64,000 bases of DNA from Adlercreutzia sp. ZJ176 (lineage in GTDB: Bacteria > Actinomycetota > Coriobacteriia > Coriobacteriales > Eggerthellaceae): assembly GCF_011038975.1 (NCBI RefSeq), contig NZ_JAAKEC010000009.1, forward strand, positions 62,001 through 126,000, written 5' to 3'. The position numbers and the translations under genes were made by a program. Each line of letters opens with the position of its first letter. Within the stretch, counting starts at the first letter, position 1. The notes under the pieces are model-generated. The model was not told where the DNA came from and did no database searches. It saw only the letters and a program-made list of their open reading frames with translations. Of this stretch, positions 20,319-29,007 are shown piece by piece.

Positions 20319-20443
20319 TGTCATCCTGAGCGAGCGAAGCGAGTCGAAGGATCTGGCCCCGGGTACGGCGCGCCCGCATGCGCCACCTGCTTGCGACCAG
20401 ATCCTTCGACTCCGCGCCTGCGGCGCTCCGCTCAGGATGACAC
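20319..20443. repeat. 125-bp palindromic repeat, copy 2 (inverted relative to copy 1)
   Basis: It runs from GTCATCCTGAGCGAGCG to GCTCAGGATGACAC. Its reverse complement aligns with copy 1 at 13409-13533 along the arms, while the central loop differs. Confidence 0.85.
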
Positions 20444-20450
20444 GGGGGGT

Positions 20451-20590
20451 GTGCCGCGGCATGCTCGAACGCGCAGGTGAGGGCGGATGGCGGCGCTCCG
20501 CTCAGGATGACATGGGGGGGCGTGCCGCGGCATGCTCGAACGCGCAGGTGAGGGCGGGCACGCGACACGGGCGCGCAGGTGAGGGCGGAT
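20451..20590. repeat. 71-bp direct repeat, about two units
   Basis: GTGCCGCGGCATGCTCGAAC begins at 20451 and again at 20522, each followed by GCGCAGGTGAGGGCGG. The first unit also carries a half-arm of the palindromic element. Confidence 0.75.
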
Positions 20591-20626
20591 GCGCGCGTGC
20601 GCGACGCGCTCCCGGACGGGCGGCGC

Positions 20627-21667
20627 CTAGCTCAGCCGCTTCAGCGCTGCTACGAAGAACCCCTCGTAGAGCTCGGTGGGCCTCACGCATGCTGCGCCCT
20701 CGAGCGCGCACGGCAGAAGCGGCACGCCTTCGAGCAGCTCGTCCGGCAGCGGGACCACCTCGGCGTTCACGGGCTTGACGGGACGCGGCCCATCGCCGCC
20801 GCGGCGCTTGCCGCGCCCGCGCCGGCCGCCGCGCCTGCCGTCGCGCGATGCGGCTGCCAGCTCGTCTTTCGAGGGGTTGAGCACGCTCTCGACGAGCAGC
20901 TCGTTCTCCTCGGGCAGTATCGAGCACGTGGCGTACACCACGATGCCGCCGGGGCGCACCGTCTCGAACGCCTTGCGCAGGAGCGCCCGCTGCGTCTTCA
21001 CGCTGCGCTCGAGCAGCTCGTCCGAAAACCCTCCGCGGTAGGCGCCGCCCGCGAGCGACACCGTGCCCGAGCCCGAGCAGGGCGCGTCGAGCAGCACCTT
21101 GTCGAAGGTGAAGAACTCGTCGAGCTTGCGCGCGTCGCACTCCATCACGTTGCAGCGCGCGACGCCCTGCTTCTCGAGGTTGTGGCGCAGCTTCTGGGCG
21201 CGCACGGCGTTCTTCTCGCAGGCGGTGATCAGCGCCTTGCCGCCTGAGAGCGCGGCCATCTGGCAGGTCTTGCCGCCGGGCGCGGCCGCCATGTCGAGGA
21301 TGTTCTCGCCCGGATGCGGGTCGAGCGCGAGCGGCGGCAGCATGGCCGAGAGGCTCTGCAGGTAGACCTTCCCCTGCGCGTAGGCGTCAAGCGCGCGCAG
21401 GGCGGGCTCGCTGCCCGCGTCCGTGACGAAGGCGTCGGCGTAGAAGGCGGGCGTGCGCCAGGCGATGCCCGCCGCGTCAAGCTCCGCGGCCACCTGTGCA
21501 GGCGAGGCCTTCAGCGTGTTGGCACGCAGCGTGCACGCGCGCGGGGCGGCGTACCCGGCGATGACGGCATCCGTGACTTCGGGGGCGTAGTGGCTGGCAA
21601 GACGCGCGAGCAGCTCGGGGGGAAGCCCGCGTGCGGCCGCGCGCTCCTGCGCTTCGGTCGTGCTCAC
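20627..21667 (-). CDS. RsmB/NOP-family SAM-dependent RNA methyltransferase
   Basis: This is a 346-residue RNA cytosine-5 methyltransferase of the NOL1/NOP2/Sun type. SAM-binding DMAAAPGGKTCQMA, DAPCSGSGTVS (motif IV with catalytic Cys) and YATCSILPEENE (motif VI Cys) are clear. N-terminal ARLASHYAPEVTDAVI and CTLRANTLK fit the RNA-binding part. An Arg/Gly/Lys-rich linker (about 265-285) precedes the final PUA-like segment ending GFFVAALKRLS. The target (rRNA or tRNA) is undetermined. The start is GTG 21667, eight bases after the stop of the PARG-like gene; a longer frame continues upstream but is only the antisense-like shadow of that gene. Confidence 0.88.
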   Translation of the reverse strand: MSTTEAQERAAARGLPPELLARLASHYAPEVTDAVIAGYAAPRACTLRANTLKASPAQVAAELDAAGIAWRTPAFYADAFVTDAGSEPALRALDAYAQGKVYLQSLSAMLPPLALDPHPGENILDMAAAPGGKTCQMAALSGGKALITACEKNAVRAQKLRHNLEKQGVARCNVMECDARKLDEFFTFDKVLLDAPCSGSGTVSLAGGAYRGGFSDELLERSVKTQRALLRKAFETVRPGGIVVYATCSILPEENELLVESVLNPSKDELAAASRDGRRGGRRGRGKRRGGDGPRPVKPVNAEVVPLPDELLEGVPLLPCALEGAACVRPTELYEGFFVAALKRLS

Positions 21668-21675
21668 GGCGCGCC

Positions 21676-22554
21676 CTAGCGGATCGTGACGCCTTCGGGG
21701 AGCTCGACGCTGCGCCAGTCGAACTCCTCGCCGTCCTCGTCTTCCGTGCTCGCCTGGGCGGCTGCCGCCGCGGCGGCAGCTTCGGCCTCCTTTTGCGCGG
21801 ACCTCCCGAAGGCCGCGTCGAACGCGTCGAAGGAGGCGCGCGGCACGGCGAACACCACACGCGCGACGGCGCCGGGGTGCGCCTCGATCCATGCGCTGAA
21901 CAGCGACGTCACCTGCTCGGCGGGGTAGCCGAGGCGTCCGCAGCCGAACGCGCCCACGATGAGCGTCTCGCATCCGTTCGCGGCGGCGATGCGCATGATC
22001 GTCTCGACGCGGTCGGCCAGCGCGCGGTCGCACTCGCGCTCGGAGCGGTGGTTCTCGAGGGCGCGGGCGCGCAGCGGCTCGGGGATGACGATCACGTCCG
22101 CCTTGCGGATGCTGCCGTCGCGCGAGAACACCACGTCGGGCAGGTACGCCGCGCGGTCGGTGAACAGCCCGCCGCGGCGGTAGTCGCGGTTCTTGTCGTG
22201 GTAGAGGCCCTTGACCTCGCAGAGCACCTGGTAGAGGTTGCTCGCGGCGCACAGGATCTGCTCGGGGCCGAACGCGCCGTCCTCGTAGGCGCCGCCGGGG
22301 CGCGTGAAGGCCGCCGGGTCGACCACGGCCGTCTTGCCCGCGCCCTGGCGGTAGAGGGCCTCGGGCGCGAACGAGGTGGTGACGCGCGTCTCGGTGGCGG
22401 CGAAGGGGGCCTCGCCCAGCTCGAGCACGCGTCCCGCGCCCTCCTCGTAGATCGTCGCCGCTGCGGCGCACGCCGCCGTCTCGCTCGCGAACGCGCCCTT
22501 CATGAGCGCGTTGTGCTTGGCCGCCTGCTCGCGACGCTCGTCCCTGTCTGCCAT
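21676..22554 (-). CDS. TIGR02452-type microbial PARG-like protein
   Basis: The 292 residues match bacterial poly(ADP-ribose) glycohydrolase-like proteins: an N-terminal half with VTTSFAPEALYRQG and RPGGAYEDGAFGPEQILC, and a C-terminal macrodomain with TLIVGAFGCGRLGYPAEQV. The family removes ADP-ribose chains. In the signature loop the usual QEE reads PEQ, so the second, catalytic Glu appears to be Gln (my alignment by eye). The last 45 residues are Ala/Glu-rich. The ATG at 22554 follows AAGGAGG. It is the first gene of a two-gene operon with the RNA methyltransferase. Confidence 0.82.
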   Translation of the reverse strand: MADRDERREQAAKHNALMKGAFASETAACAAAATIYEEGAGRVLELGEAPFAATETRVTTSFAPEALYRQGAGKTAVVDPAAFTRPGGAYEDGAFGPEQILCAASNLYQVLCEVKGLYHDKNRDYRRGGLFTDRAAYLPDVVFSRDGSIRKADVIVIPEPLRARALENHRSERECDRALADRVETIMRIAAANGCETLIVGAFGCGRLGYPAEQVTSLFSAWIEAHPGAVARVVFAVPRASFDAFDAAFGRSAQKEAEAAAAAAAAQASTEDEDGEEFDWRSVELPEGVTIR

Positions 22555-22635
22555 GATGCCTCCTTGAGAGTGGGCCTCGGATGTGGATGACCCCCATCAT
22601 ATCCCACTTGGGCGCACGTCGCGCCCGAGGAGCGG

Positions 22636-22665
22636 CGCTCCCTAGCGCAAAAACAGGTGGACGAG
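22636..22665 (-). repeat. 30-bp inverted repeat, right copy
   Basis: Perfect reverse complement of 20034-20063. The two copies are 2.6 kb apart. Confidence 0.9.
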
Positions 22666-22785
22666 CGTGTTGTTCACGCGGTGTACCTTATCGGAGAGAC
22701 ACGCGAGCGTCGTCCTGCCCCATGCGCGCCCCTTTCTTGTCATTCCCCCCTGCGTCCTGAGAGAGCGCGAGGCTGTGAAGCCCCA

Positions 22786-23044
22786 TGTCATCCTGAGCGG
22801 AGCGCCGCAGGCGCGGAGTCGAAGGATCTGGTCGCGAGCGAACTGCGCATGCGGGCGCGCCGCGCGCCGCACCCACCCGCCCTCACCTGCGCCCCGGGCG
22901 CGCCGCGGCACGCCCCCCATGTCATCCTGAGCGGAGCGCCGCAGGCGCGGAGTCGAAGGATCTGGTTGCGAGTAGGTTGCGCATGCGGGCGCGCCGCGCC
23001 CGGGGCCAGATCCTTCGACTCGCTTCGCTCGCTCAGGATGACAT
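22786..23044. repeat. Palindromic repeats: half copy (22786-22866) and full copy 3 (22919-23044)
   Basis: The half copy holds the left arm only (TGTCATCCTGAGCGGAGCGC to GGATCTGG). Copy 3 is complete, in the same orientation as copy 1, and its loop resembles the sequence following the half copy, suggesting local duplication. No gene is seen between 22,600 and 23,300. Confidence 0.8.
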
Positions 23045-23306
23045 GAGGGGCGCCTCGCTCGGGATACCATAGTCCGCGCGTGCGCCCCGCCGCCCGCCAC
23101 CCGCTCCCGCGCCGCCTGCGCGAAGCGCCCGCCGCCATCCGCCCTCACCTGCGCGTTCGCGCCGCGCGCCGCTCGCTTCGCCTGCGGCCGGCCAGGGCGG
23201 CGCGCGCTTCGCTACAATAGCGCCAACCCCGTCCGCGGCGCACGCGTCGCCGCGGGCAAGCGAGCACTTGCGCAGGCCCGGCCCGCGCGCAACCCGAAGG
23301 AGCATC

Positions 23307-25259
23307 ATGGACGCAAGCGAAACCCGATACCTGGAACTGCTCTCCCGCCTGTTCCCCTCCGAGGCGAAGGCATCGGCCGAGATCATCAACTTGAGCGCGG
23401 TCTTGAGCCTGCCGAAGGGCACCGAGATCTTCGCCTCCGACATCCATGGCGAGTTCGAGGCGTTCTCGCACCTCCTGAAGAACGGCTCGGGCTCCATCCG
23501 CCTCAAGATCGACGACACCTTCGGCGACGAGCTCTCCCTCGCCGAGAAGCGCTCGCTCGCCACGCTCATCTACTACCCGCGCGAGAAGATGGACCTCGTC
23601 CTGCCGCAGGTGCAGGACGAGCGCGCCTGGTTCTCCACCACCATCCTGCGGCTCGTCGAGGTGTGCAAGCAGGCGTCGGGCAAGTACACGCGCTCGAAGG
23701 TGCGCCGCGCGCTGCCGCCCGAGTTCGCCTACATCATCGAGGAGCTCATGACGGAGAACAACTTCGCCGTGAAGCGCGAGGCGTACTTCGCTGACATCAT
23801 CGACGCGGTGATGCGCACAGGCCGCGCGCGGGCGCTCGTGGAGGCGTTGTGTCTGCTCATCCAGCGGCTGGCCATCGACCATCTGCACATCGTGGGCGAC
23901 ATCTACGACCGCGGGCCCTACCCGCACACCATCCTGGACACGCTGGCCAACTTCCATTCGGTCGACATCCAGTGGGGCAACCACGACATCGTGTGGATGG
24001 GCGCCTCGCTCGGGCAGCGCGGCTGCATCGCGCACGTGGTGCGCAACTGCGCGCGCTACGGCAACCTCTCCATCCTCGAGGACGCCTACGGCATCAACAT
24101 CCTGCCGCTCGCCGGGTTCGCGCAGCGCGCCTACGCCGACGACCCCTGCGTGGCGTTCGGCCTCAAGGGCAACCCGCAGCTCACCGAGCGCGAGCACGTG
24201 GTGAACGTGAAGATCCAGAAGGCCATGGCCGTCATCCAGTTCAAGGTGGAAGGCCAGCTCATCGACGAGAACCCGAGCTTCGGGCTTGAGGACCGCAAGC
24301 TCTTGGACAAGATCGACTACGAGCGCGGCACCGTGCTCCTCGACGGCGTGGAGTACGAGCTCACCGACAAGGTGTTCCCCACCATCGACCCAGCCAACCC
24401 CTACCGCCTCACGCCCGAGGAGGAGAACGTCATGCAGCGCCTCGAGCAGGCGTTCGTCGGCTGCGAGAAGCTGCAGCGCCACATGCGCTTCCTCTTGGAG
24501 GCGGGCAGCCTCTACAAGATCTACAACTCCAACCTGCTGTTCCACGCGAGCGTCCCGCTCAACCCCGACGGCTCGCTCATGGAGGTTGACGTGTTCGGCG
24601 AGAAGCTCGCCGGCCGCGCGCTCTACGACGCGCTCGAGCACTACGTGCGCGAGGCGTTCTTCGGCCCCGACGAGGCGGCGCGCACGCGCGGGCGCGACCT
24701 TCTGTGGTGGATGTGGCTCTCGCCCGGCTCGCCTCTGTTCGCGAAGAGCAAGATGGCCACGTTCGAGCTGTACCTGATCGCCGACAAGGCCGCGCGCAAG
24801 GAGGTGAAGAACCCGTTCTACACGCTGCTCAACGACGAGCGCGTGATCGCGGGCATCTTCGAGGACTTCGGGATGGACCCCGCCACGTCGCGCATCGTGT
24901 GCGGACACGTGCCGGTGAAGGTGAAGGACGGCGAGGACCCGGTGAAATGCGGCGGGCGCGTGCTCACCATCGACGGCGGGTTCTCGAAGGCCTACCAGCC
25001 CACCACCGGCATCGCGGGCTACACGCTGATCTCGAACTCCTACGGCTTCGTGCTCGCCGCGCACGAGCCGCTCGAGTCGACGCGCGCCGCCGTGGAGAAC
25101 GAGCTCGACATCCACTCGTCACGCCACGTGGTCGAGCGCGTGGAGGAGCGCACGCGCGTGGCCGACACCGACACGGGCGCGAAGCTGAAAGCCCAGATCG
25201 CCGACTTGGAGCGCCTGCTCGAGGCGTACCGACGCGGCCTGATCCCCGAGCGGGGCTAG
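23307..25259 (+). CDS. fbp: Class III fructose-1,6-bisphosphatase
   Basis: This 650-residue enzyme dephosphorylates fructose-1,6-bisphosphate in gluconeogenesis; class III members belong to the metallophosphoesterase fold. Seen: SDIHGEFEAF (metal-binding DxH), HIVGDIYDRGP (GDxxDRG), WGNHDIVWMGA (GNHD) and the later ICGHVPVK plus DGGFSKAYQPTTGIAGYTL. The length is as expected for class III. The ATG at 23307 follows AAGGAG. It is followed after two bases by a kinase gene, which then overlaps an ABC exporter gene, forming a compact three-gene unit. Confidence 0.95.
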   Translation: MDASETRYLELLSRLFPSEAKASAEIINLSAVLSLPKGTEIFASDIHGEFEAFSHLLKNGSGSIRLKIDDTFGDELSLAEKRSLATLIYYPREKMDLVLPQVQDERAWFSTTILRLVEVCKQASGKYTRSKVRRALPPEFAYIIEELMTENNFAVKREAYFADIIDAVMRTGRARALVEALCLLIQRLAIDHLHIVGDIYDRGPYPHTILDTLANFHSVDIQWGNHDIVWMGASLGQRGCIAHVVRNCARYGNLSILEDAYGINILPLAGFAQRAYADDPCVAFGLKGNPQLTEREHVVNVKIQKAMAVIQFKVEGQLIDENPSFGLEDRKLLDKIDYERGTVLLDGVEYELTDKVFPTIDPANPYRLTPEEENVMQRLEQAFVGCEKLQRHMRFLLEAGSLYKIYNSNLLFHASVPLNPDGSLMEVDVFGEKLAGRALYDALEHYVREAFFGPDEAARTRGRDLLWWMWLSPGSPLFAKSKMATFELYLIADKAARKEVKNPFYTLLNDERVIAGIFEDFGMDPATSRIVCGHVPVKVKDGEDPVKCGGRVLTIDGGFSKAYQPTTGIAGYTLISNSYGFVLAAHEPLESTRAAVENELDIHSSRHVVERVEERTRVADTDTGAKLKAQIADLERLLEAYRRGLIPERG

Positions 25260-25261
25260 AC

Positions 25262-26263
25262 TTGGGAGCGGCGCGCGACCTCCTGCTGGCCGTTGACGGA
25301 GGCGGCAGCTCGACGGAGCTCCTGCTGGCTGACGCAGAGGGAGCGGAGCTCGCGCGCTTCCAGGTGGGCTCGACGAGCTTCAAGTCGGTGGGGCCGGATG
25401 CCGCGCGGGCTGAGATCGGCGAAGGAGTGAGGCGGCTGCGCCGCGAGCTTGACGAACAGGGTGCGGCGCTGGCGGACGTGCGCGGCGTGTGGGGCCTGTC
25501 AGGGTGCGACTCGGCCGCCGACGCGGCGGCGTACCGAAGCGCGCTGACCGCCTGCGGGCTTGACCTTGAGCGCCACCACGTCTGCAACGACGCGCTGCTC
25601 GCGCTGCGCACGGTCGCGGACGGCGCGGGCGTGGTGGTGGTCGCGGGCACGGGCTCGGTGGCGCTCTGCGTTGACGCAGGCGGCGCGGTGGCGCGCCGCA
25701 TCGGCGGCTGGGGCTACCAGGTGAGCGACCTGGGGTCGGGCTGCTGGGCGGGCGCGGCGCTCCTGCGCGAGGCGCTTCTGCACGAAGACAGCTGCCGCGA
25801 GGACGACCCCGCGTTCGCGCTGGTGAGAGAGGCGCTTGCGCCCGAGGGCGCGTCCTGCTTGGGCGAGGCGGCCGCGCGCCTCACGCGTGCCGACGAGCTC
25901 GCCGCGCTCGCCCGCATCGCGCTCGAGTGCGCCGCGTCGCCCGCCTGCGAGGACATCCGCCGCCAAGCCGCGCGCTACCTCGCCGGCTACGCCGCCTCCC
26001 TCGTGCGCGCCCTCTCCGAGCGCGGCGACGCCGAGGCGGTCGTGGCCCTCGCGGGCGGCCTGTTCCGCAACGAGCGCTTCCGCAACCTGGTCGTCGACGA
26101 GATCCTCGCGCGCACGTCCCTGCCCGCGCGCAGCATCCGCCACGTCAGCACCTCCCCCGCCGAGGGAGGCATCCGCATGGCCCGCGCCTGGGCGCGCGAC
26201 GGCCGGCTGCCCCTCGGCAAACCCTCTATAATCATGCCGAGACACGAAAGGACCTCAGCATGA
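25262..26263 (+). CDS. BadF/BadG/BcrA/BcrD-type ATPase, probable N-acetylglucosamine-kinase-like sugar kinase
   Basis: This 333-residue ASKHA-fold protein has phosphate loop 1 AVDGGGSSTELLLAD at the N-terminus, VVVAGTGSVALCVDA (phosphate 2), GGWGYQVSDLGSGCWAG and the adenosine motif ALAGGLFRNERF. These fit the BadF/BcrAD family, whose members include GlcNAc and glucosamine kinases. The start TTG 25262 lies two bases after the fbp stop codon with a weak GAGCGGGG site, so translation likely depends on coupling. It overlaps the next gene by ATGA. The substrate is inferred from the family only. Confidence 0.8.
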   Translation: MGAARDLLLAVDGGGSSTELLLADAEGAELARFQVGSTSFKSVGPDAARAEIGEGVRRLRRELDEQGAALADVRGVWGLSGCDSAADAAAYRSALTACGLDLERHHVCNDALLALRTVADGAGVVVVAGTGSVALCVDAGGAVARRIGGWGYQVSDLGSGCWAGAALLREALLHEDSCREDDPAFALVREALAPEGASCLGEAAARLTRADELAALARIALECAASPACEDIRRQAARYLAGYAASLVRALSERGDAEAVVALAGGLFRNERFRNLVVDEILARTSLPARSIRHVSTSPAEGGIRMARAWARDGRLPLGKPSIIMPRHERTSA

Positions 26264-28053
26264 GCAAACGCACCCCCGCCGCGCCCTCGACCACGCGGCG
26301 CACGCTGCACTACTTCTGGCAGATCACGCGCTCGCACCTGGGGCTCTTCGTGGCGCTGCAGCTCTCCACGTTCGCCTACGTGGCGCTCCTCTCCTACGGC
26401 AACCCCTACGTCATGAGCCTCGTGGTCGACCGCGTGAGCGCGAGCCCCGTGGCGCCCGACCAGGTCATCAGCGTGTTCGCGCCCTACGTCGCGGCGCTCG
26501 TCGCCATCAACGTGCTCGGCCAGACGGCCAGCAAGCTGCAGGACTACACGCTCTACAAGCTCGAGATCGCCGCGAGCTACGACCTCTCAACGCTCTGCTT
26601 CGACGCGCTGTGCAACCAGTCGATGTCGTTCCACTCCAACCGCTTCGGCGGCACGCTCGTGAGCCAGACCACCAAGTTCCTCGCCGCCTACAACCTGGTG
26701 CTCGAGAACCTGAACTTCCCGTTCATGCCCGTGTTCTGCTCCATCGTGTTCACCTGCGGCATCCTGGCGCCGCGCGTGCCCGCCTACGTAGTCATCCTCA
26801 TGGTGCTGCTCGTGGTGTACGCCGTCGTGTCGTACCGCATGTACAAGCGCATCCTCACGCTGAACGAGAAGGCCGCCAGCGCCCAGAACCAGCTCTCCGG
26901 CGAGCTGTCCGACTCGGTGGCGAACATCCTGGCCGTGAAGACCTACGGGCGCGAGGACTACGAGCGCGGGCTGTTCGACCAGTTCAACCGCGAAGTGGTG
27001 GCGCGCGACTCCAAGCGCATGCGCGCGAGCCTCACGCGCGGCATCATCACGGCCGCCATCACCGTGGTCATCATGAGCGTGGTGGCGGTGTTCATCGCCG
27101 GCGGCAACGCGTGGTTCGGAATCACGCCCGGCACGCTCGTGATGATGTTCACCTACACCTACACCATCACGAACCAGTTCAACTTCATCAACAACGGCCT
27201 GCAGCGCTTCAACCGCGCGTTCGGCGACGCAAGCGGCATGACACTCGTGCTCGACGAGCCGCGCCTGGTGGCCGACGTCCCCGGCGCGCCCGACCTCGAG
27301 GTGCGCGAAGGCGCCATCGACTTCGAGGGCATCGGGTTCCACTACACCGACGGCAACGCGAAGACCACCGTGTTCGACGACTTCAACCTGCACATCCCCG
27401 CCGGCCAGCGCGTGGGGCTCGTGGGCATGTCGGGCGCGGGGAAGACCACGCTCACCAAGCTCCTGCTGCGGCTGGCCGACATCCAGGAGGGCGCCATCCT
27501 CATCGACGGGCAGAACGTCGCCGAGACCACCCAGCAGTCGCTGCGCCGTCAGATCGCCTACGTGCCGCAGGAGGCGCTGCTGTTCCACCGCACCATCGCC
27601 GAGAACATCGCCTACGGGCGGCCTGACGCCACGCGCGAGGAGATCCGCGAGGCGGCGCGGCTCGCCAACGCGCTCGAGTTCATCGAGAAGCTGCCGCAGG
27701 GCTTCGACACCATCACGGGAGAGCGCGGCGTGAAGCTCTCGGGCGGGCAGCGCCAGCGCGTCGCCATCGCCCGCGCGCTTCTGGCCGACTGCCCCGTGCT
27801 CGTGCTCGACGAGGCCACGAGCGCGCTGGACTCCGAGAGCGAGCGGCTCGTGCAGGACGCGCTCGCCACGCTCATGGAGGGGCGCACGTGCATCGTGGTG
27901 GCGCACCGCCTGTCCACGGTAGCGAGCCTTGACCGCATCGTGGTCTTAGCTGACGGGAAGGTGGCCGAGGACGGCCCGCACGAGAGCCTCATCGAGGCCG
28001 GCGGCGCCTACGCGCGCCTCTGGAGCCGTCAAACCGGCGCCTACCTGGAGTAA
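26260..28053 (+). CDS. ABC exporter, fused permease-ATPase
   Basis: A 597-residue half-transporter of the MdlB/MsbA type. Six transmembrane helices (residues 20-330) are followed by an ABC domain with GMSGAGKTTLTKL (Walker A), LSGGQRQRVAIARALL (signature), PVLVLDEATSALD (Walker B) and the H-loop VVAHRLST. It should work as a dimer exporting an unknown substrate. The ATG at 26260 overlaps the kinase stop (ATGA) and has AAAGGA upstream. Coupling to fbp and a sugar kinase is unusual for an exporter and may only reflect shared expression. Confidence 0.93.
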   Translation: MSKRTPAAPSTTRRTLHYFWQITRSHLGLFVALQLSTFAYVALLSYGNPYVMSLVVDRVSASPVAPDQVISVFAPYVAALVAINVLGQTASKLQDYTLYKLEIAASYDLSTLCFDALCNQSMSFHSNRFGGTLVSQTTKFLAAYNLVLENLNFPFMPVFCSIVFTCGILAPRVPAYVVILMVLLVVYAVVSYRMYKRILTLNEKAASAQNQLSGELSDSVANILAVKTYGREDYERGLFDQFNREVVARDSKRMRASLTRGIITAAITVVIMSVVAVFIAGGNAWFGITPGTLVMMFTYTYTITNQFNFINNGLQRFNRAFGDASGMTLVLDEPRLVADVPGAPDLEVREGAIDFEGIGFHYTDGNAKTTVFDDFNLHIPAGQRVGLVGMSGAGKTTLTKLLLRLADIQEGAILIDGQNVAETTQQSLRRQIAYVPQEALLFHRTIAENIAYGRPDATREEIREAARLANALEFIEKLPQGFDTITGERGVKLSGGQRQRVAIARALLADCPVLVLDEATSALDSESERLVQDALATLMEGRTCIVVAHRLSTVASLDRIVVLADGKVAEDGPHESLIEAGGAYARLWSRQTGAYLE

Positions 28054-28144
28054 GCGAGGCGCGCCGATGCGCCGGAGGCGCGCTGGCGTGGCAGAAATCG
28101 CGCTGGCCCGGCAGGGAGGCTGCCTGGCGTGACCAGGAGCTGCC

Positions 28145-28735
28145 TCAGCGCGGCGAGATGAGCTCGCTTGCCGTCACGAGGCGCTGCGCGGGGCAGCTCC
28201 GCCCGTGCGCGATGCTCGCCGTCAGGGCGTCCAGGCTCTCGGGGAAGTGGAAGCGCTCCATGTCAGACTGCTCGACGAAGCCCTGAGCGAGCATGTTCCC
28301 GAGCAGCGCCCGCAGCGGGTCGTAGAAGCCGTCGAGGTTGAGGAAGTAGCACTCGGTCGGCCCGAGCCCCAGCCGGATGCGCGACATGATCTCGGATATC
28401 TCCTCGAGCGTGCCCACGCCGCCGGGAATGGCGACGAACACGTCCCCCAGCTCGATCATCTTCGCCTTGCGCTCGCCCATCGTCTCCACTTCGATGAGCT
28501 CCGTCAGGTCGTGCTGCGCGACGCCCGCCTCGATGAAGAAACGAGGCTCGACCCCATACACCTCGCCGCCGCCGTCGAGCACGGCGCGTGACACGATGCC
28601 CATGAGCCCCACCGAGCTGCCGCCGTACACGAGCGCATGGCCGTGCCGGGCAATCCACGTGCCCAGATCACGCGCACATTCGGCAAAGCGGGCGTTCGCC
28701 CCGCCGTTCGACCCGCAGTATACGACAACGTTCAT
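28145..28735 (-). CDS. LOG-family protein (TIGR00730)
   Basis: The 196-residue Rossmann-type protein carries the Lonely-Guy hallmark PGGVGTLEEISE (PGGxGTxxE), plus VVYCGSN at the start and LVYGGSSVGLMG. Family members release the base from nucleoside 5'-monophosphates (phosphoribohydrolase); the physiological substrate in bacteria is usually unclear. The ATG at 28735 follows AAGGAG. It is convergent with the ABC exporter and has no operon partner. Confidence 0.88.
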   Translation of the reverse strand: MNVVVYCGSNGGANARFAECARDLGTWIARHGHALVYGGSSVGLMGIVSRAVLDGGGEVYGVEPRFFIEAGVAQHDLTELIEVETMGERKAKMIELGDVFVAIPGGVGTLEEISEIMSRIRLGLGPTECYFLNLDGFYDPLRALLGNMLAQGFVEQSDMERFHFPESLDALTASIAHGRSCPAQRLVTASELISPR

Positions 28736-28807
28736 GACAGCTCCTTCGAAACCTCTTCGCGCAGGCGCGCCAGCGTCCCAAGCGCAGCCCCCGCGCCAGC
28801 GCCCCAA

Positions 28808-28890
28808 GCGCAGGCGGCATCGCACGCGCAAGCACGCCGACGCCCCAGGCGCAGGCGGGCATCGCACGCGCAAGCACGCCCGCGTCCCAG
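28808..28890. repeat. 41/42-bp tandem repeat, two units
   Basis: GCGCAGGCGGCATCGCACGC begins at 28808 and recurs with one extra G at 28849. Shorter GCGCAGCCCC pieces flank it. It sits upstream of the LOG gene, and no reading frame there looks real. Confidence 0.7.
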
Positions 28891-29007
28891 GCGCAGCCCC
28901 AGGCGCAGCGTGCGCCCCACGCGCCCCACGCCCCACACCCGCGCTCGCGCACGCCCGCGATTCTCATCCCGAAGCATCCTAGCAGACATCGGCGCGAGCG
29001 TCTGCGC

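Larger units (their letters stand above)
19978..20626. repeat. Intergenic repeat field
   Basis: No gene is seen. The motif GAACGTCAGGAGGTGCC recurs at about 20097, 20180, 20214 and 20297, alternating with GGCTCCGCACCCTGGGCGAA. A complete 125-bp palindromic repeat lies at 20319-20443 and a 71-bp direct repeat begins at 20451 and 20522. Confidence 0.75.

Noticed and set aside
20097-20330. Possible CRISPR-like array in the repeat field
   Set aside because: Units vary in length and spacing and are not separated by unique spacers; no cas gene is present.
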